DNA of 64,000 nt. It comes from Lepidodermella squamata (Eukaryota > Gastrotricha). The position numbers and the translations under genes were made by a program. This document shows positions 52,633 through 62,499 of the stretch, in pieces. Below the pieces are notes generated by a model, which did not search any database, had not been told where the DNA came from, and saw only the letters and a list, made by a program, of their open reading frames with translations. The DNA lies in NCBI GenBank assembly GCA_047495785.1, contig JBLDXI010000001.1, forward strand, positions 2,232,001 through 2,296,000. The letters are read 5' to 3'. Position 1 is the stretch's first letter; each line of letters begins with the position of its first letter.

Positions 52633-53019
52633 CTAATTACCCGATAATTGCTCAGATTTTAGTCGAGATACTTCTTCGAGAGCTGCTTTCAGTTTATCCC
52701 GTAGCCACTCGTTTTCTGCAGAAATTACAAGACACAAAACATTGCTAATATTAATAACGAGGAAATATCTGGCTGGAAATGAAGCTTGAGAATAACAGGT
52801 AGCGAGACACTAATAAAACAAACCAGTAAATGACATTGTACGAGAATTAATTTCATAATATACGGCTATTTGTATAATACAGACGCGCGCTTTGTCTTGT
52901 TTGCCTGGCCATAATACGTCTTGATTATACGAAAATAGCCTCGAGACATGTACACTGCTCGACAGAAAAATTCAACAAAAATAAATAAAATTACCCTGCT
53001 CTAATTTCGACACAGCCAT
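52633..53019 (-). CDS. Coiled-coil microprotein, about 36 residues
   Basis: Exon 1 is 52995-53019 (MAVSKLEQ) and exon 2 is 52633-52715 (ENEWLRDKLKAALEEVSRLKS...). The intron is 52716-52994 (279 nt, phase 1, GTAATT donor, TTTCTGCAG acceptor). The joined peptide is almost entirely one heptad-repeat helix. It resembles the coiled-coil segments of the neighbouring B-family proteins but has no finger, so it could heterodimerise with them (inference). An imperfect inverted repeat lies in the intron (about 52860-52945). Small size limits certainty. Confidence 0.5.
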
Positions 53020-53053
53020 TGAAAAAATCTAAAAAAATGAGATTATTTACCAA

Positions 53054-53434
53054 TTATTTCTCAACTTCATCTTTCGATGTGGAAAAATGGCGAATATAAA
53101 ACGATTTAAAATCATTAGCCCGTGTGGCACAAACAGGACATATTGAGGATGAAGGAGACTCGTTTTCTAAATTTTCGATTTTCGCTTTCGCCATTGTTAA
53201 ATGATCGCTTAACGAGTCGCGTCTCGGCCTATCTAGAACATCGAACAGGTTGATTAGGCGTAGCATATCCGAGCGCGCGTTTGACAGCAAGTCCGATAAC
53301 CGCCGGTTTTCCACTGAAAATTCTAAGATATGTTAGGCATCATCGCTGAAGCTATAAATCCGACCTGAAAGACGTTCAATTTCCTCCATCGGCACTGGTT
53401 CGGGGTTCAATTTTTCCGGTAAATCACCTTCCAT
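53054..53434 (-). CDS. Coiled-coil protein with a partial zinc finger
   Basis: Exon 1 is 53365-53434 (MEGDLPEKLNPEPVPMEEIE), the intron is 53314-53364 (51 nt, phase 1, TTTTCAG) and exon 2 is 53054-53313. A helical, leucine-rich middle ends with SSICPVC, but the usual His pair is reduced to one (FYIRHFS) and no second finger follows. It looks like a B/C-type protein truncated in its first finger. Confidence 0.6.
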
Positions 53435-53536
53435 TTCGGTTTATAAATTACACAATAATTACCGCCTGCGTGAAAGAGCAATCAGTCTAATTTTGTGTAT
53501 GAAGCAAAATTCAAGATGAATCGACCACTGAAATAA

Positions 53537-53594
53537 GGTAACGCAGGTGTCCTAGGATGGGCAAAAGGAAACATCCTAGAACCCCTGCGTTACC
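53537..53594. repeat. 58-nt imperfect hairpin
   Basis: GGTAACGCAGG.GT.CTAGGATG pairs with CATCCTAGAACCCCTGCGTTACC across a 12-nt loop with one bulge. It lies in a spacer, so it may be a very small inverted-repeat element or a structured RNA. Confidence 0.7.
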
Positions 53595-53738
53595 AATATT
53601 CAGTAGCATCAGTTACAAAATTACACAAATAAAACTAAAAAATATCATCAAAATTGAAAGATAGCCTTTCATCATTCGAAATGACTATCACACGAGAAAT
53701 TTAGGTAAAATCCATCCGAAATATTTCGATTCCATCTA

Positions 53739-54134
53739 TCACAAAGCGCCATGAATCGACTTTATATGCCGCTTTACAGCTTGATATTGGCGATACGTTT
53801 TCCCACATTGGTCACATTTGAATTTCGACTCTGGAACGTGCAGAAACATGTGTTGTTTCAACGACCATGCGGTCTTGAGCTGACTGAAGCACACAGGACA
53901 TTTTAATGGATTATCCGCAATTGAATTCGGGGCGAACTGATATGAAGAAGGCTGTGGAGGGCAAGGCTCTGGTTTCAATTGCTCGAGTTCAGCTCGCAAC
54001 CTCGCAATTTCGGCCTGGGCATCGACGAGCTGTTTACGGAGCATAGCTGATTCAGATTCTAAAAAGAAGCCAGTATTTTTCTCGTAAAAATCGTACAAAA
54101 AATCATTGACAAAAATACCAGCTTTCCGCATCAT
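53739..54134 (-). CDS. Two-finger C2H2 protein, B/C-like, two exons
   Basis: Exon 1 is 54119-54134 (MMRKA), the intron is 54059-54118 (60 nt, phase 1, CTTTTTAG acceptor) and exon 2 is 53739-54058. A strong coiled coil (LRKQLVDAQAEIARLRAELEQL) precedes SYQFAPNSIADNPLKC and fingers CPVC...HMFLH and CDQCGKTYRQ...HIKSIH. It sits between the intronless B family and the two-exon C family and shares features of both, so it may resemble the intermediate. Confidence 0.72.
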   Translation of the reverse strand: MMRKAGIFVNDFLYDFYEKNTGFFLESESAMLRKQLVDAQAEIARLRAELEQLKPEPCPPQPSSYQFAPNSIADNPLKCPVCFSQLKTAWSLKQHMFLHVPESKFKCDQCGKTYRQYQAVKRHIKSIHGAL

Positions 54135-54661
54135 TTCAGGTGCAAAAGTGATTAGACTTACTTCGATTCCTTTAAACCATAGACCTATATCAAATTAAGT
54201 AAAACGGTCATTTATGCTACATATTCGTTTACTACTCTCCAAAATCTGAAAGACAGGCAGTAGGAAAAAATGTTAAATAGTTAATTTCCGAGTCATTTTC
54301 CTTCTACGATCCATGGATTCTCGTGGATTCCAAGAATTCTGAAAAACACAAAATTTAGACCTTTAATTCATGAAAGAATTTTCGAGCAACGTAAATGTTA
54401 AAACAGGGCCCATTATTTCACTGAAAAGTTCAACGAATTTTTGGGTTTGATGGTCTCTAAGGTTACGCAACAGTACAGGAATCGAAAGTAAAACCCGAGA
54501 AGATTGCCGATCTTACGGCCCTAGGATATTTTGAAATGTGCAATGCTAATGAACCATCAAACTAGCAGGATGACCAAGTCAACCAAGTCCAAGTGATTAT
54601 TTTCAGAATTCGTTCGGTAAAATTGGAGAGAAGCGGTAAAAACGCTTTTCGTAGCAATAAT
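54135..54661. other. Spacer
   Basis: No supported exon; it may contain further exons of the gene starting at 54961, which I could not connect. Confidence 0.35.
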
Positions 54662-54961
54662 TTAGAGAAAAATTCCAAAAATTCGCAGCAATTTCCATTT
54701 AGTCAACTTCGAAAAAATTACTCTTAATTGAGAAAATGAATGAAGAGTTGTCTCACTTAGTTGGATGATATTGTGATGAACAGTTCGAACGAGTTTCTCC
54801 ACATATCGCTTGGCCATTTCGAATTCCCAACTTATTTCCTTCGATACCGGCGTCTTACTGATTTGCTGCTCAATCTGACGATGGGCGATTTCGATAGCAT
54901 GCAGTGACGCTAGCAAATCAGCCAAGCCATCCACTTTTGACACCAAAGACTCGTTAGCCAT
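54662..54961 (-). CDS. Small helical protein, probably incomplete model
   Basis: The start is MANESLVSKVDGLADLL. A long amphipathic helix runs to about residue 68 (VHHNIIQL), where A|GTGAGA looks like a phase-1 donor; beyond it the frame reads AT-rich sequence and is doubtful. A downstream exon was not identified. Its 5' end lies inside the segmental duplication shared with 37.2 kb, where only the start region survives. Confidence 0.45.
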   Translation of the reverse strand: MANESLVSKVDGLADLLASLHAIEIAHRQIEQQISKTPVSKEISWEFEMAKRYVEKLVRTVHHNIIQLSETTLHSFSQLRVIFSKLTKWKLLRIFGIFL

Positions 54962-55400
54962 TAACTGTTATCAATTAATTCGAAACTAAAATCGAATGAA
55001 AATGCGCCAAATCTCATAGACTGGTGATAATTATAGAAATATCTGAGATAGAACAACCAATTCAAAACAAAGGCGACGACTGCGTATAAAAGAACCGGTA
55101 GAGATAGGTAATCTGAAAAAAATTGAGCAAGTTTCCGAAATTGAACCGCTAATTTTCAGCCCTGCTTGTGAACCTCACGCAAATGGCGGAATAAATTGCG
55201 CTTCGATGATAGAATTTTCGAGCAGACCGGACAAGCCGGGGCTGCGGCTCCGCTAGCGACGTCTTTCGGGATCGAATGAATTTTCAGGTAATGACGATCT
55301 AACCCAGCTGAATTCGCCATTCTCTTCAGGCAAACTAAGCAGCGATTCGCGCTGATCGTAAGCGGCGAACCAGGCGTTTTCTCGACTGAAAGAAGCTTTT
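54905..55400. repeat. Segmental duplication with 37190-37700
   Basis: Near base-for-base match to the 37-kb copy, covering the start region of the 54.7-kb gene and the finger exon of the 55.2-kb gene. This copy lies in an intact gene order and is the likelier source. Confidence 0.85.
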
Positions 55401-56594
55401 CTTCAACAACAGGAGCCCGAGCAGGCTTCACTGGCGTGGCGTTAACGACCGGTGTAGGAGGTAGTACCAGAGCCGACGTCATCGGGCTCATTTTCGGATG
55501 TTTCGGCGGCCGACCGCGTCCTCGTTTAACGAGCAAATCCGTCGAGGCTAAAATTTTATTCGATATTCTTTCATTTCAAGAGCATTAAAACTCACTTGAA
55601 GATGCGCCAATAGGTACATTTGGGGACACTGCAGGTTTCTTCACTTCAGCAACGCTAGGCTTCTCGGTGATTTTATCCATAGACCTGCTATCTCTCAACC
55701 TACTAGCAGGTGGACTACGCTTAGCTGGTGTTCTTGCGATTGGAGTGGCCTTCGCCACGTTATCATCAGCCGGTTTGAGCCTGGCTTTCGGGGCTGGAGT
55801 GATTGATGCCATCGGGGCAAAAGCAGGGCTAAAATACGAAACGCCGGGAGAAAACAGTGGGACAGGCGTCGCGAACGCCATAGGGGTTGAAGAAACGACG
55901 TTATTCGCGCCTCTGGGCGAGACTTTTCTCAGCGACAAAGCAGCAATGGCCCTTTCAGCGTCGTCAATCGCCACGTGTTGAGCGGCCAGCAAACGATGTA
56001 ACATCATCAGTTCGACTTTTCCATCGCTATTGTCTAATCAAAGGAGAAATGTCAGCAAAGAAAAATTCCTCCTTAAAATTTGAAGAACTAAAAAATTTCA
56101 CCATTATTTTGATATTAGGGTTCCAAACCCAATTTGACGCCCCAAATCAATATTTTCTTAGTATCAAATTTTCCCAAAACTTTCGACAATTTACGGTATA
56201 TTCTGGCCTTCAGATCCGATTTATTCCAAGTATCGATTTTAAAAATCAGTGATTTTTATATCGGCATTCCTGAAAGCCAACAAAAAATTTCCAACTGAAA
56301 TACAAAATCTTGGGGTATTTTTCATCGTTCCAGAAGAATAAGGCCGATATCGCAAATAATTTCAGCTAAAACCCAAACTTCAAGGCAAATATTTCCAAGT
56401 AAAAATCGATTTCACCTTTGACCCTTTCACCTTCTAGTAGATTACCAGATACTCGGCTTCAACTTACAATAAAGACCTCGCCGAATCTTCAAATTCAGCG
56501 ACTTGATCTCGCTCATAATCTGTTCCACTGAAAATAAATGCCAAAAATAAAAAACCTCGTTCTAACAGCTTAATAGATTTTCAATACCTGACAT
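55156..56594 (-). CDS. AT-hook and two-finger C2H2 protein, four exons
   Basis: I join exon 1 (56588-56594, only ATGTCAG), exon 2 (56468-56527), exon 3 (56033 to 55596) and exon 4 (55547-55156). Junctions are all phase 1; the introns are 60, 434 and 48 nt. Exon 2 encodes a helix (EQIMSEIKSLNLKIRRG). Exon 3 is Pro/Ala/Ser-rich. Exon 4 has an AT-hook (KRGRGRPPKHPK) and two fingers (CLVC...HYLKIH and CPVCSKIL...HLREVH). The first exon is only 7 nt long. It is likely a chromatin protein. The finger segment was copied into the 37.5-kb chimera. Confidence 0.68.
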
Positions 56595-56656
56595 GGTCGG
56601 GCCAAATAATAAAAAATCTATAAAAATAACAAGCTCAAAGTAATTTACGAAAAGAT

Positions 56657-57509
56657 TCAATAACGGCTCAAAGTATTCCTCAGATCTCCTGAAACATTGC
56701 TCAAATTCTTGAATGGTCGAGGCTTCGAAGGCCTCTTGGGTTTAAAATAAGAAAATCTAGAAAATTCCGGCCGAGGTTCGTTCTCCTGCCTCTTGACTAT
56801 CCTGATTATAGAAAGGCGATCATTTGCCATCGTCACCTCAACAACACGCCGTCGTAATTTGACCGAGTTAGGAATCCGAGAATTCGCAGTTTCTTCTGGC
56901 AGTTTTTCGTCGAGTTTAACCGGCTTTGAAGTGCCAAACGATTCCTTAGCCAGCATTTCAGGCGGGGCTTTTGCCGGTTTCATAACCGGATCAGTCGAAG
57001 AGGAGCTAGAAGAAGTTGAGCTAAACGAGCTCGTAGACGAACACGAAGGACTTTCTGCCTTGCTAATTTCAGCAGCACCTGTGACCTTTCCTTCGTTTTC
57101 AGAATCTTGAAGCGCAACACCAGATGGCGCTATTGACATAGTAGAACACACCTCGCTATTTATTTCAGCTCTATCACGAGTTTCAGCAGCATTTTCGTTA
57201 TTGCTAACAAGGTGGGTTTCGAGTTTTCGGGCGAGGTTAGAAATCAAGCCACCCTGAAGAACGCTATGGCCGAGACAGAGGGTCAGAAGCTCGGTTGATA
57301 AATTCGTAAATCCAGCTCGAAAAAAGCGGAAAAATTCAAATTCATTAAAATATCACCAAAATTTCGACTCACCTGTTAGGATCAAATTTATATTATTATT
57401 TAGCTCAGCAATTTGAGCCACCAAAACACGAAGATCGGCTTGGTAAAAAAAAATGAGAACACGAAAATCGAGACTTGAGATTAGAATGGAACAAACCAGA
57501 ATCGCTCAT
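56657..57509 (-). CDS. Ser-rich basic protein, three exons, unknown function
   Basis: Exon 1 is 57497-57509 (MSDS), exon 2 is 57373-57438 (ADLRVLVAQIAELNNNINL) and exon 3 is 56657-57315. Introns are 58 and 57 nt, phase 1. After a coiled coil and a helical part comes a Ser tract (SCSSTSSFSSTSSSSSS) and a basic C-terminus (RRVVEVT...PKRPSKPRPF). No zinc finger. Possibly an unstructured nuclear factor. Confidence 0.6.
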
Positions 57510-57630
57510 GGTTATAGAGCTTGGAAATTGAAAAATTGAAATAAATTAGGAGACTATTTCAAACAAGCAATTACACACGAAAAATTGCTTTAATCAACAA
57601 AAAATAGACCAGGTTGTTCGATGTAGTTAT

Positions 57631-58015
57631 TCAGTGCGCGGATTTCGCGTGATTGTAGAGAGCACCCTGAGAACGGTACGTTTTTCCGCAGGTTTTGCAT
57701 TGATGCTGAGGCTGATCAGAATGAACATTTGCGATATGCGTGGTAACAATTTTCTTCGCCTTGAATACACACAAACAAATAGGACACGTTGTATCGCTGA
57801 TTTTCGGCTCAGCGGAAAATTGATACGGCGCCGAAGTAGACAGCGATGATTTCAGAATTTCGATGTTCTTTAATTGCAATTCGAGGTCGCTGATCATACT
57901 AGGATGCTTGGCTACAAAACAGGGGCAGGTCCAGATAAGAGCTGGAGAAATAATTTCCGTAAATACCTTTCAGAAGAAGCAAAAATCGCTCGATTTCTTC
58001 CACAGCTTTAGCCAT
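57631..58015 (-). CDS. C-family protein 1: coiled coil + two C2H2 fingers
   Basis: Exon 1 is 57967-58015 (MAKAVEEIERFLLLLK), the intron is 57912-57966 (55 nt, phase 1) and exon 2 is 57631-57911. Exon 2 starts with a coiled coil after HPSMISDLE, then PYQFSAEPKISDTTC, finger 1 CPIC...HIANVH and finger 2 CKTCGKTYRS...HAKSAH. This exon plan and the DIHS/NVHS region between fingers define the family. Intact. Confidence 0.78.
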
Positions 58016-58498
58016 TAATTGATCCAACTTAGATTAAGATTCTGGAAGATAAAATTTTGGACATAAAAGCTGAATGAAGTAAATCAGATTAAATAAAACT
58101 GGTCGACTGAAAGCAAAACAATTCACAGGAACTGCAAGGCATTCTTGGACCGGGCTATCGGCCTTAAGGTTATGAATTCAAGGAAGAGCGCCTAACGAGG
58201 TAACGAGGTCTTATCTCGGACAAAATCTTGTCTCCATCCATTGAAATTTGTTCTTCAGTCGAATTTACTGGGGCGATGGCGATTTTTCAGGCAGCTTCCT
58301 TCAGTACTTCTTTCCGGCGGGGAAAAATCCACTATTTTGACACAGAATACTCTGAAAGGCACTTGAACCAAATATTCAACTCTGAGCCATTATAGCATTT
58401 TAAACCGATTTTATAAGGCCAATCGTGTCTGAAATGCGACCACGCTACAGTAAAAGCTGCCTAAAAACCATAAAGAAATGAATCGAATTTACGATTAT
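58016..58498. other. Spacer with weak inverted repeat
   Basis: No exon recognised. CAGGCAGCTTCCTTCAGTA near 58290 is roughly complementary to TACAGTAAAAGCTGCCTA near 58447, which may be a worn inverted-repeat element. Confidence 0.4.
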
Positions 58499-58914
58499 TT
58501 ATCGCGACAAGTTTTCGAGTGATACCACACACAATGCACTAGGTGATCGATAAGATTTTTCGCAAATTTCACACCTATGGAGAGTGTGGTCGGAATTCGA
58601 GTGAATATCGCGCAAGTGATTCTTAGCTACAGTTTTCGACGCGAAACTTTTGAAGCAAACAGGGCACGTTTTTTCATCTAGTTGAGTTTCTGTGAATTGA
58701 TAAGGCACATTCGAACCGAGGCTCAATCTCGCTTGTTTCAGCTTTCGAACTTGATTTCGCAACTCAACGACCAAATTCGGAACTGCGGGAAATCACAGGT
58801 TACAGGATGCTATAACAGGCGAAAAATGGGTCAATTACCCGAGTTCGGATTCGAAAACAATTGATCAGCTAAGGATGAAAGGTGAGTTTCTACTTCTTCA
58901 ACGAGTTGCGACAT
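58499..58914 (-). CDS. C-family copy 2, finger 2 lost by frameshift
   Basis: Exon 1 starts MSQLVEEVETHLSSLADQL at 58914; the donor is G|GTAATT and the acceptor is TTTCCCGCAG, phase 1. PYQFTETQLDEKTC and finger 1 (CPVC...HLRDIH) are intact. Finger 2 has its Cys pair (CEICEKSYRS), but an extra base after ALC (near 58533) shifts the frame before its His ligands; YHSKTC is readable in the next frame. It probably makes a one-finger protein or is newly defective. Confidence 0.68.
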
Positions 58915-59067
58915 AATTACGGCAAAGTTAAAAAATTACTTCAATTTTCAAACTAGAAGGGGAAATGAGAACATTTACGAGTGCAAGGTTAGGATTGCCA
59001 TAAGAAAGTAGGCACTTCCTTTGAATAAAAATAAAATTCCCATGTCATGTGATAACTTCCACAGATA

Positions 59068-59488
59068 TTAGGTGTTACAATGTTTCGAATGATAACTCAG
59101 TCCACCCGAAGACCGATAAACTTTTTCGCATTTCACACACTTGTGGAGGCCGAGAGCGGAATTTGAATGAATATCGCGCATGTGCTTCTTAGCCACAAAT
59201 TTCGAAGCGAAACTGTTGAAGCAAACAGGGCAAGTTTTCTCGTCTACTTGACTTTCTGTGAAGTGATAAGACACAGAGCTATTCGAACCAAGGCTCGATC
59301 GGGCTTGTTTCAGCTTTTCAACTTGGCTTTTCAAATCAGCGATCAAGTTTGGATGCCCAGAGACTGCGAGAAATCAAAATTTGACCATTAATAGGGTAAA
59401 TGACTCTACTACCTTTGATCGGATTAGACTGGAGTTTAGCAGTTAGAGACGATAGGAAAGTTTCAACTTCTTCAACGAGTTGCGACAT
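59068..59488 (-). CDS. C-family protein 3
   Basis: Exon 1 starts MSQLVEEVETFLSSLTAKL at 59488 (donor G|GTAGTA near 59411), and exon 2 begins before HPNLIADLKSQVEKL. SYHFTESQVDEKTC, finger 1 CPVC...HMRDIH and finger 2 CVKCEKVYRS...HSKHC (C2HC). Very close to copy 2, and its intact finger 2 shows what copy 2 lost. Confidence 0.75.
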
Positions 59489-59586
59489 AATTACGATGAA
59501 AATTTACCCGGTTCTAAGCGAAAAATAGAAGCCAATCACGTCTATTTCTTATCAAGTTCAAACAATGAAGTCTTTCATTAGAAAAT

Positions 59587-60002
59587 TCACGAATGCGCTG
59601 ATTTCTTATGCTTCCACAGTGAAGCGTTAGCGGTGTAAGATTTTCCGCAGACATCACAGGTATGGCGAATGTTTGAATGAATATCCGCAACATGTTGTCG
59701 TACTATCACAGCAGTTTTGAATGTTCGGAAACAGACTGGACATGTGGTTTCGTCGAATTTAGCATCTGAATACTGATAAGGGATGGCAGGAAACGAATTA
59801 GGATTTTCCAGCCGTTCTACATTTCTCAGCTGAGAATTTAGTTCGATCGAGAAATTAGCGTCCTGAAAAGCTGGAAAATAACGACCTTCGAAATTCGGGC
59901 GAAAATTAGGAAACCAAGCCTCAGACCTGAATAATTCTTCGAAGAGATATTAGCTCTGATCGACAGCAAAAACTGTTTGATCGCTTCACTCGGATTACTC
60001 AT
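59587..60002 (-). CDS. C-family protein 4
   Basis: Exon 1 is 59927-60002 (MSNPSEAIKQFLLSIRA), the intron is 59871-59926 (56 nt, phase 1, TTTTCCAG acceptor) and exon 2 is 59587-59870. Exon 2 has no usable ATG of its own, so the gene is visible only after splicing. Coiled coil, PYQYSDAKFDETTC, finger 1 CPVC...HVADIH, finger 2 CDVCGKSYTA...HKKSAH. All ligands present. Confidence 0.78.
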
Positions 60003-60041
60003 TAATTATGGAATTCTAAAAAAACGGCATATAGGACCAAA

Positions 60042-60449
60042 TCACTTATGAGCTCTATTCGAATGCTTCCACAGTGCACCTCTCGAGCGATAATTTTGTC
60101 CACAAGTCTCGCATTTGTACTCAGGCGGGGAATTTGAATGAATGTCATTAATATGGACCTTCGTTGTAGCTTTACTCTTGAACTTCGCGAAACAAATAGG
60201 GCACGTCAATTCGTCGACATGATTCTCCGAAAATTGATAACTAGGGCCTGGTGCTGCCGCATTACCCTTGACGTTTTCGAGCTGATCAATCGCTATCTCA
60301 AGGTCTCTCTCCAAATTCGTGTATCCGGAAACTATTTGAATGACAATTAAATCGTAAAATGGAGCTTTGAAAAATAAATCGTTACCTCTGATAGAATTCG
60401 ATTGAATTTTGTTCCGCAATGAAATGAGAAAATTCTCTATCACGTCCAT
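60042..60449 (-). CDS. C-family protein 5
   Basis: Exon 1 starts MDVIENFLISLRNKIQ at 60449. The intron (GTAACG...CAAATAG, about 60 nt) happens to be open, so the unspliced frame also reads through. Spliced exon 2 starts VSGYTNLERDL, then a coiled coil, SYQFSENHVDELTC, finger 1 CPIC...HINDIH and finger 2 CETCGQNYRS...HSNRAH. Intact. Confidence 0.77.
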   Translation of the reverse strand: MDVIENFLISLRNKIQSNSIRGNDLFFKAPFYDLIVIQIVSGYTNLERDLEIAIDQLENVKGNAAAPGPSYQFSENHVDELTCPICFAKFKSKATTKVHINDIHSNSPPEYKCETCGQNYRSRGALWKHSNRAHK

Positions 60450-60574
60450 TCAACCCAAATAAGCTACGGAAATTCAAATAATATTAAAAAAATCGAATTC
60501 GATTAGACAAAAAAATTGCAAATTATGGAAAAAAGACGAACAAGAAACATGAAGGTCATTGATTAACAATTTTT

Positions 60575-61002
60575 TCAACGATGATACTTCCTATTATGTG
60601 TACAAAGAGCCGAATTGGATCGGTAAGATAAACCACATTCGTCGCATCTGAACTGAGGACCGTTCGAGTGGACTTCTGCGATATGCCGCTTGACCGAGTG
60701 CTTCTGGGCGAATTTACTATAACAAATCGGGCATGTATTTTCGTCGATTTTGGCCTCAGAAAATTGATAGGGCGAGGTCGATGAAGCCGACGCTAATGAT
60801 AGTTTCACTTTGTTGAGATTGTTTATCTGGCGCGTGAGATCGTTCGTGAAATTCGGATACCCGGTGACTAAATAAATTTGCAAAATTTGAAAATTAGAAC
60901 TCGGTCGAAAGAAAACACTGGCTTACCAATAACAGCTTTTGAATCGATATTTTTCGCTAACGAAGTCAGGAAACTGTGAACTTCATTCGCGCAATCGGCC
61001 AT
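60575..61002 (-). CDS. C-family protein 6
   Basis: Exon 1 starts MADCANEVHSFLTSLAKNI at 61002 (donor GTAAGC near 60927). Exon 2 begins VTGYPNFTNDL after TTATTTAG near 60870. Coiled coil, PYQFSEAKIDENTC, finger 1 CPIC...HIAEVH, finger 2 CDECGLSYRS...HNRKYH. Intact. Its leader and start of exon 2 recur in the truncated copy 8. Confidence 0.77.
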
Positions 61003-61145
61003 GAAATTTACAAATAGTACCACTAGACATTAATATTGTCAAAATTTGAATCCACGGAGTAAAAAAATCGAAAAATTATTGACGGGCAGACGAAAAATAT
61101 TATTAATGAAATTCTCCAGAATTCAACCGAATTCTTGCAAGGACG

Positions 61146-61553
61146 TCATGGATGATTCCTTCTAAAGTGCCTTGCCAATGATCGGTTGGCTCGGTAAGAT
61201 GCGCCACACACTTTGCAATCAAATTTAGGAGCTTCAATCGAATGAACTTCGGCGATGTGCAGCCGAGCATCAGACTTTCGTTTGAATTTGCCGAGGCATA
61301 TCTGACAGGTGAATTCGTCGACCATGTGCTGACTGAACCGGTATGGCGATGAAGCTATTGCTTGCGGTGTTTTCAGTCTCTCAGCGTGCTCAATAAGGGA
61401 CCTCAGCTCGTTCCCAAAATTAGGAGAACCATTGTCTGAAATGATAAGATAGTTGAAAAATTGGTAGAATCAGTTAAACCTACCAGTAATAACTTGAATA
61501 TGTTTCTCTAATGACATCAGGAACTTGTGAATTTTATCCACAAAATCGACCAT
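61146..61553 (-). CDS. C-family protein 7
   Basis: Exon 1 is 61484-61553 (MVDFVDKIHKFLMSLEKHI), the intron is 61436-61483 (48 nt, phase 1, CATTTCAG acceptor) and exon 2 is 61146-61435. Coiled coil (NELRSLIEHAERL), PYRFSQHMVDEFTC, finger 1 CQIC...HIAEVH, finger 2 CKVCGASYRA...HFRRNH. Intact. The partial copy 9 at the right edge is its nearest relative (CGASYRANRSL). Confidence 0.78.
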
Positions 61554-61701
61554 GTCATAAAAAACCACAGATATACTAGAAGAGAATAACTGAATAATTG
61601 CACAAATAATAATATAATTTATATAAAATTGAGGCAGCTAACAGAATTTTCAGATGTAGAAGCATCATTTTAGACAGCAGCTCCAACTTCATCAGGAGCC
61701 A

Positions 61702-61985
61702 TCAACAATTCCGCCAATGAACTTGAAACTTGGAAGCGGAACAGCTCCACGAGCCGCTGATTCCAGAGGGGTTTCCGGCGCCATTTTCTGAACATTCGAC
61801 CTTCGTAGAGATAGTAATGGGCGATTGAACGGCCTGATACCCGGTGACTACATAAATTTATATATTAGGAAATTTATTCAAAAATTCTAAAAAACACCAA
61901 CATAAATACCAATAACAGATTTTGAATCGATACTTCTCGCAAAATAGGCCAGGAATCCGCAAACTTCGTTAGCATAGTCGGCCAT
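61702..61985 (-). CDS. C-family copy 8: leader and splice site kept, fingers replaced
   Basis: Exon 1 (ATG 61985, MADYANEVCGFLAYFARSI) and the start of exon 2 (VTGYQ) follow copy 6. The rest is unrelated sequence, open to a stop at 61702 (through KVECSENGAGNP to WRNC). There is no coiled coil or finger. It is either a deletion remnant or a new short protein made by joining a family leader to foreign sequence. Expression is unknown. Confidence 0.45.
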
Positions 61986-62499
61986 GAAATAATAACTCTA
62001 AAAATTGAATAGTTTCTATATTCCAACTTCTGGAGGAACTATAAACTAAGCCGTGAAATAAACGTGAAATAAACGAGCAAACACCCCATTCAAGAAAAAG
62101 CCAAGAAAACTATAAGCCCCAAGTTTTAGCTCCACTAAGCGAACCCTTAAGGCATCCCTGCGAAGAAGGGTTCGAGCTACAGCCCGGATACCATAAGATT
62201 CAAACCCTCGGAAAATTCCAAATTTTACGAAGGAACCGATACTTCCGAAAATTCTAAAACCTACCGCAATTTCTAAGCCAAAAACTCCCAATGCTACCAA
62301 AACCCGCTTGGAAAAGAGGCGATTCGCGCTAGACCTTCGACGATACGTCTTCGGACGTATTGGAAGCCAATGAAATCAGCCAACTCAAATAATAGCCACT
62401 CACTGCAGACGAGTTGGCGGGGTTGAATCTCCACCTTCCACTGGATAAGCTCAAGGCGGCTCCGTTGCAGGAGGAGGGCGACGTATTCCAATTGTTGTC
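61986..62499. other. Spacer before retroelement
   Basis: No supported exon. The sequence becomes GC-richer after about 62400, marking the approach to the retroelement. Confidence 0.4.

Noticed and set aside
62046-62491. Minus-strand frames upstream of the LINE
   Set aside because: Low-complexity, no finger or coil, and not in line with the C-family exon plan.
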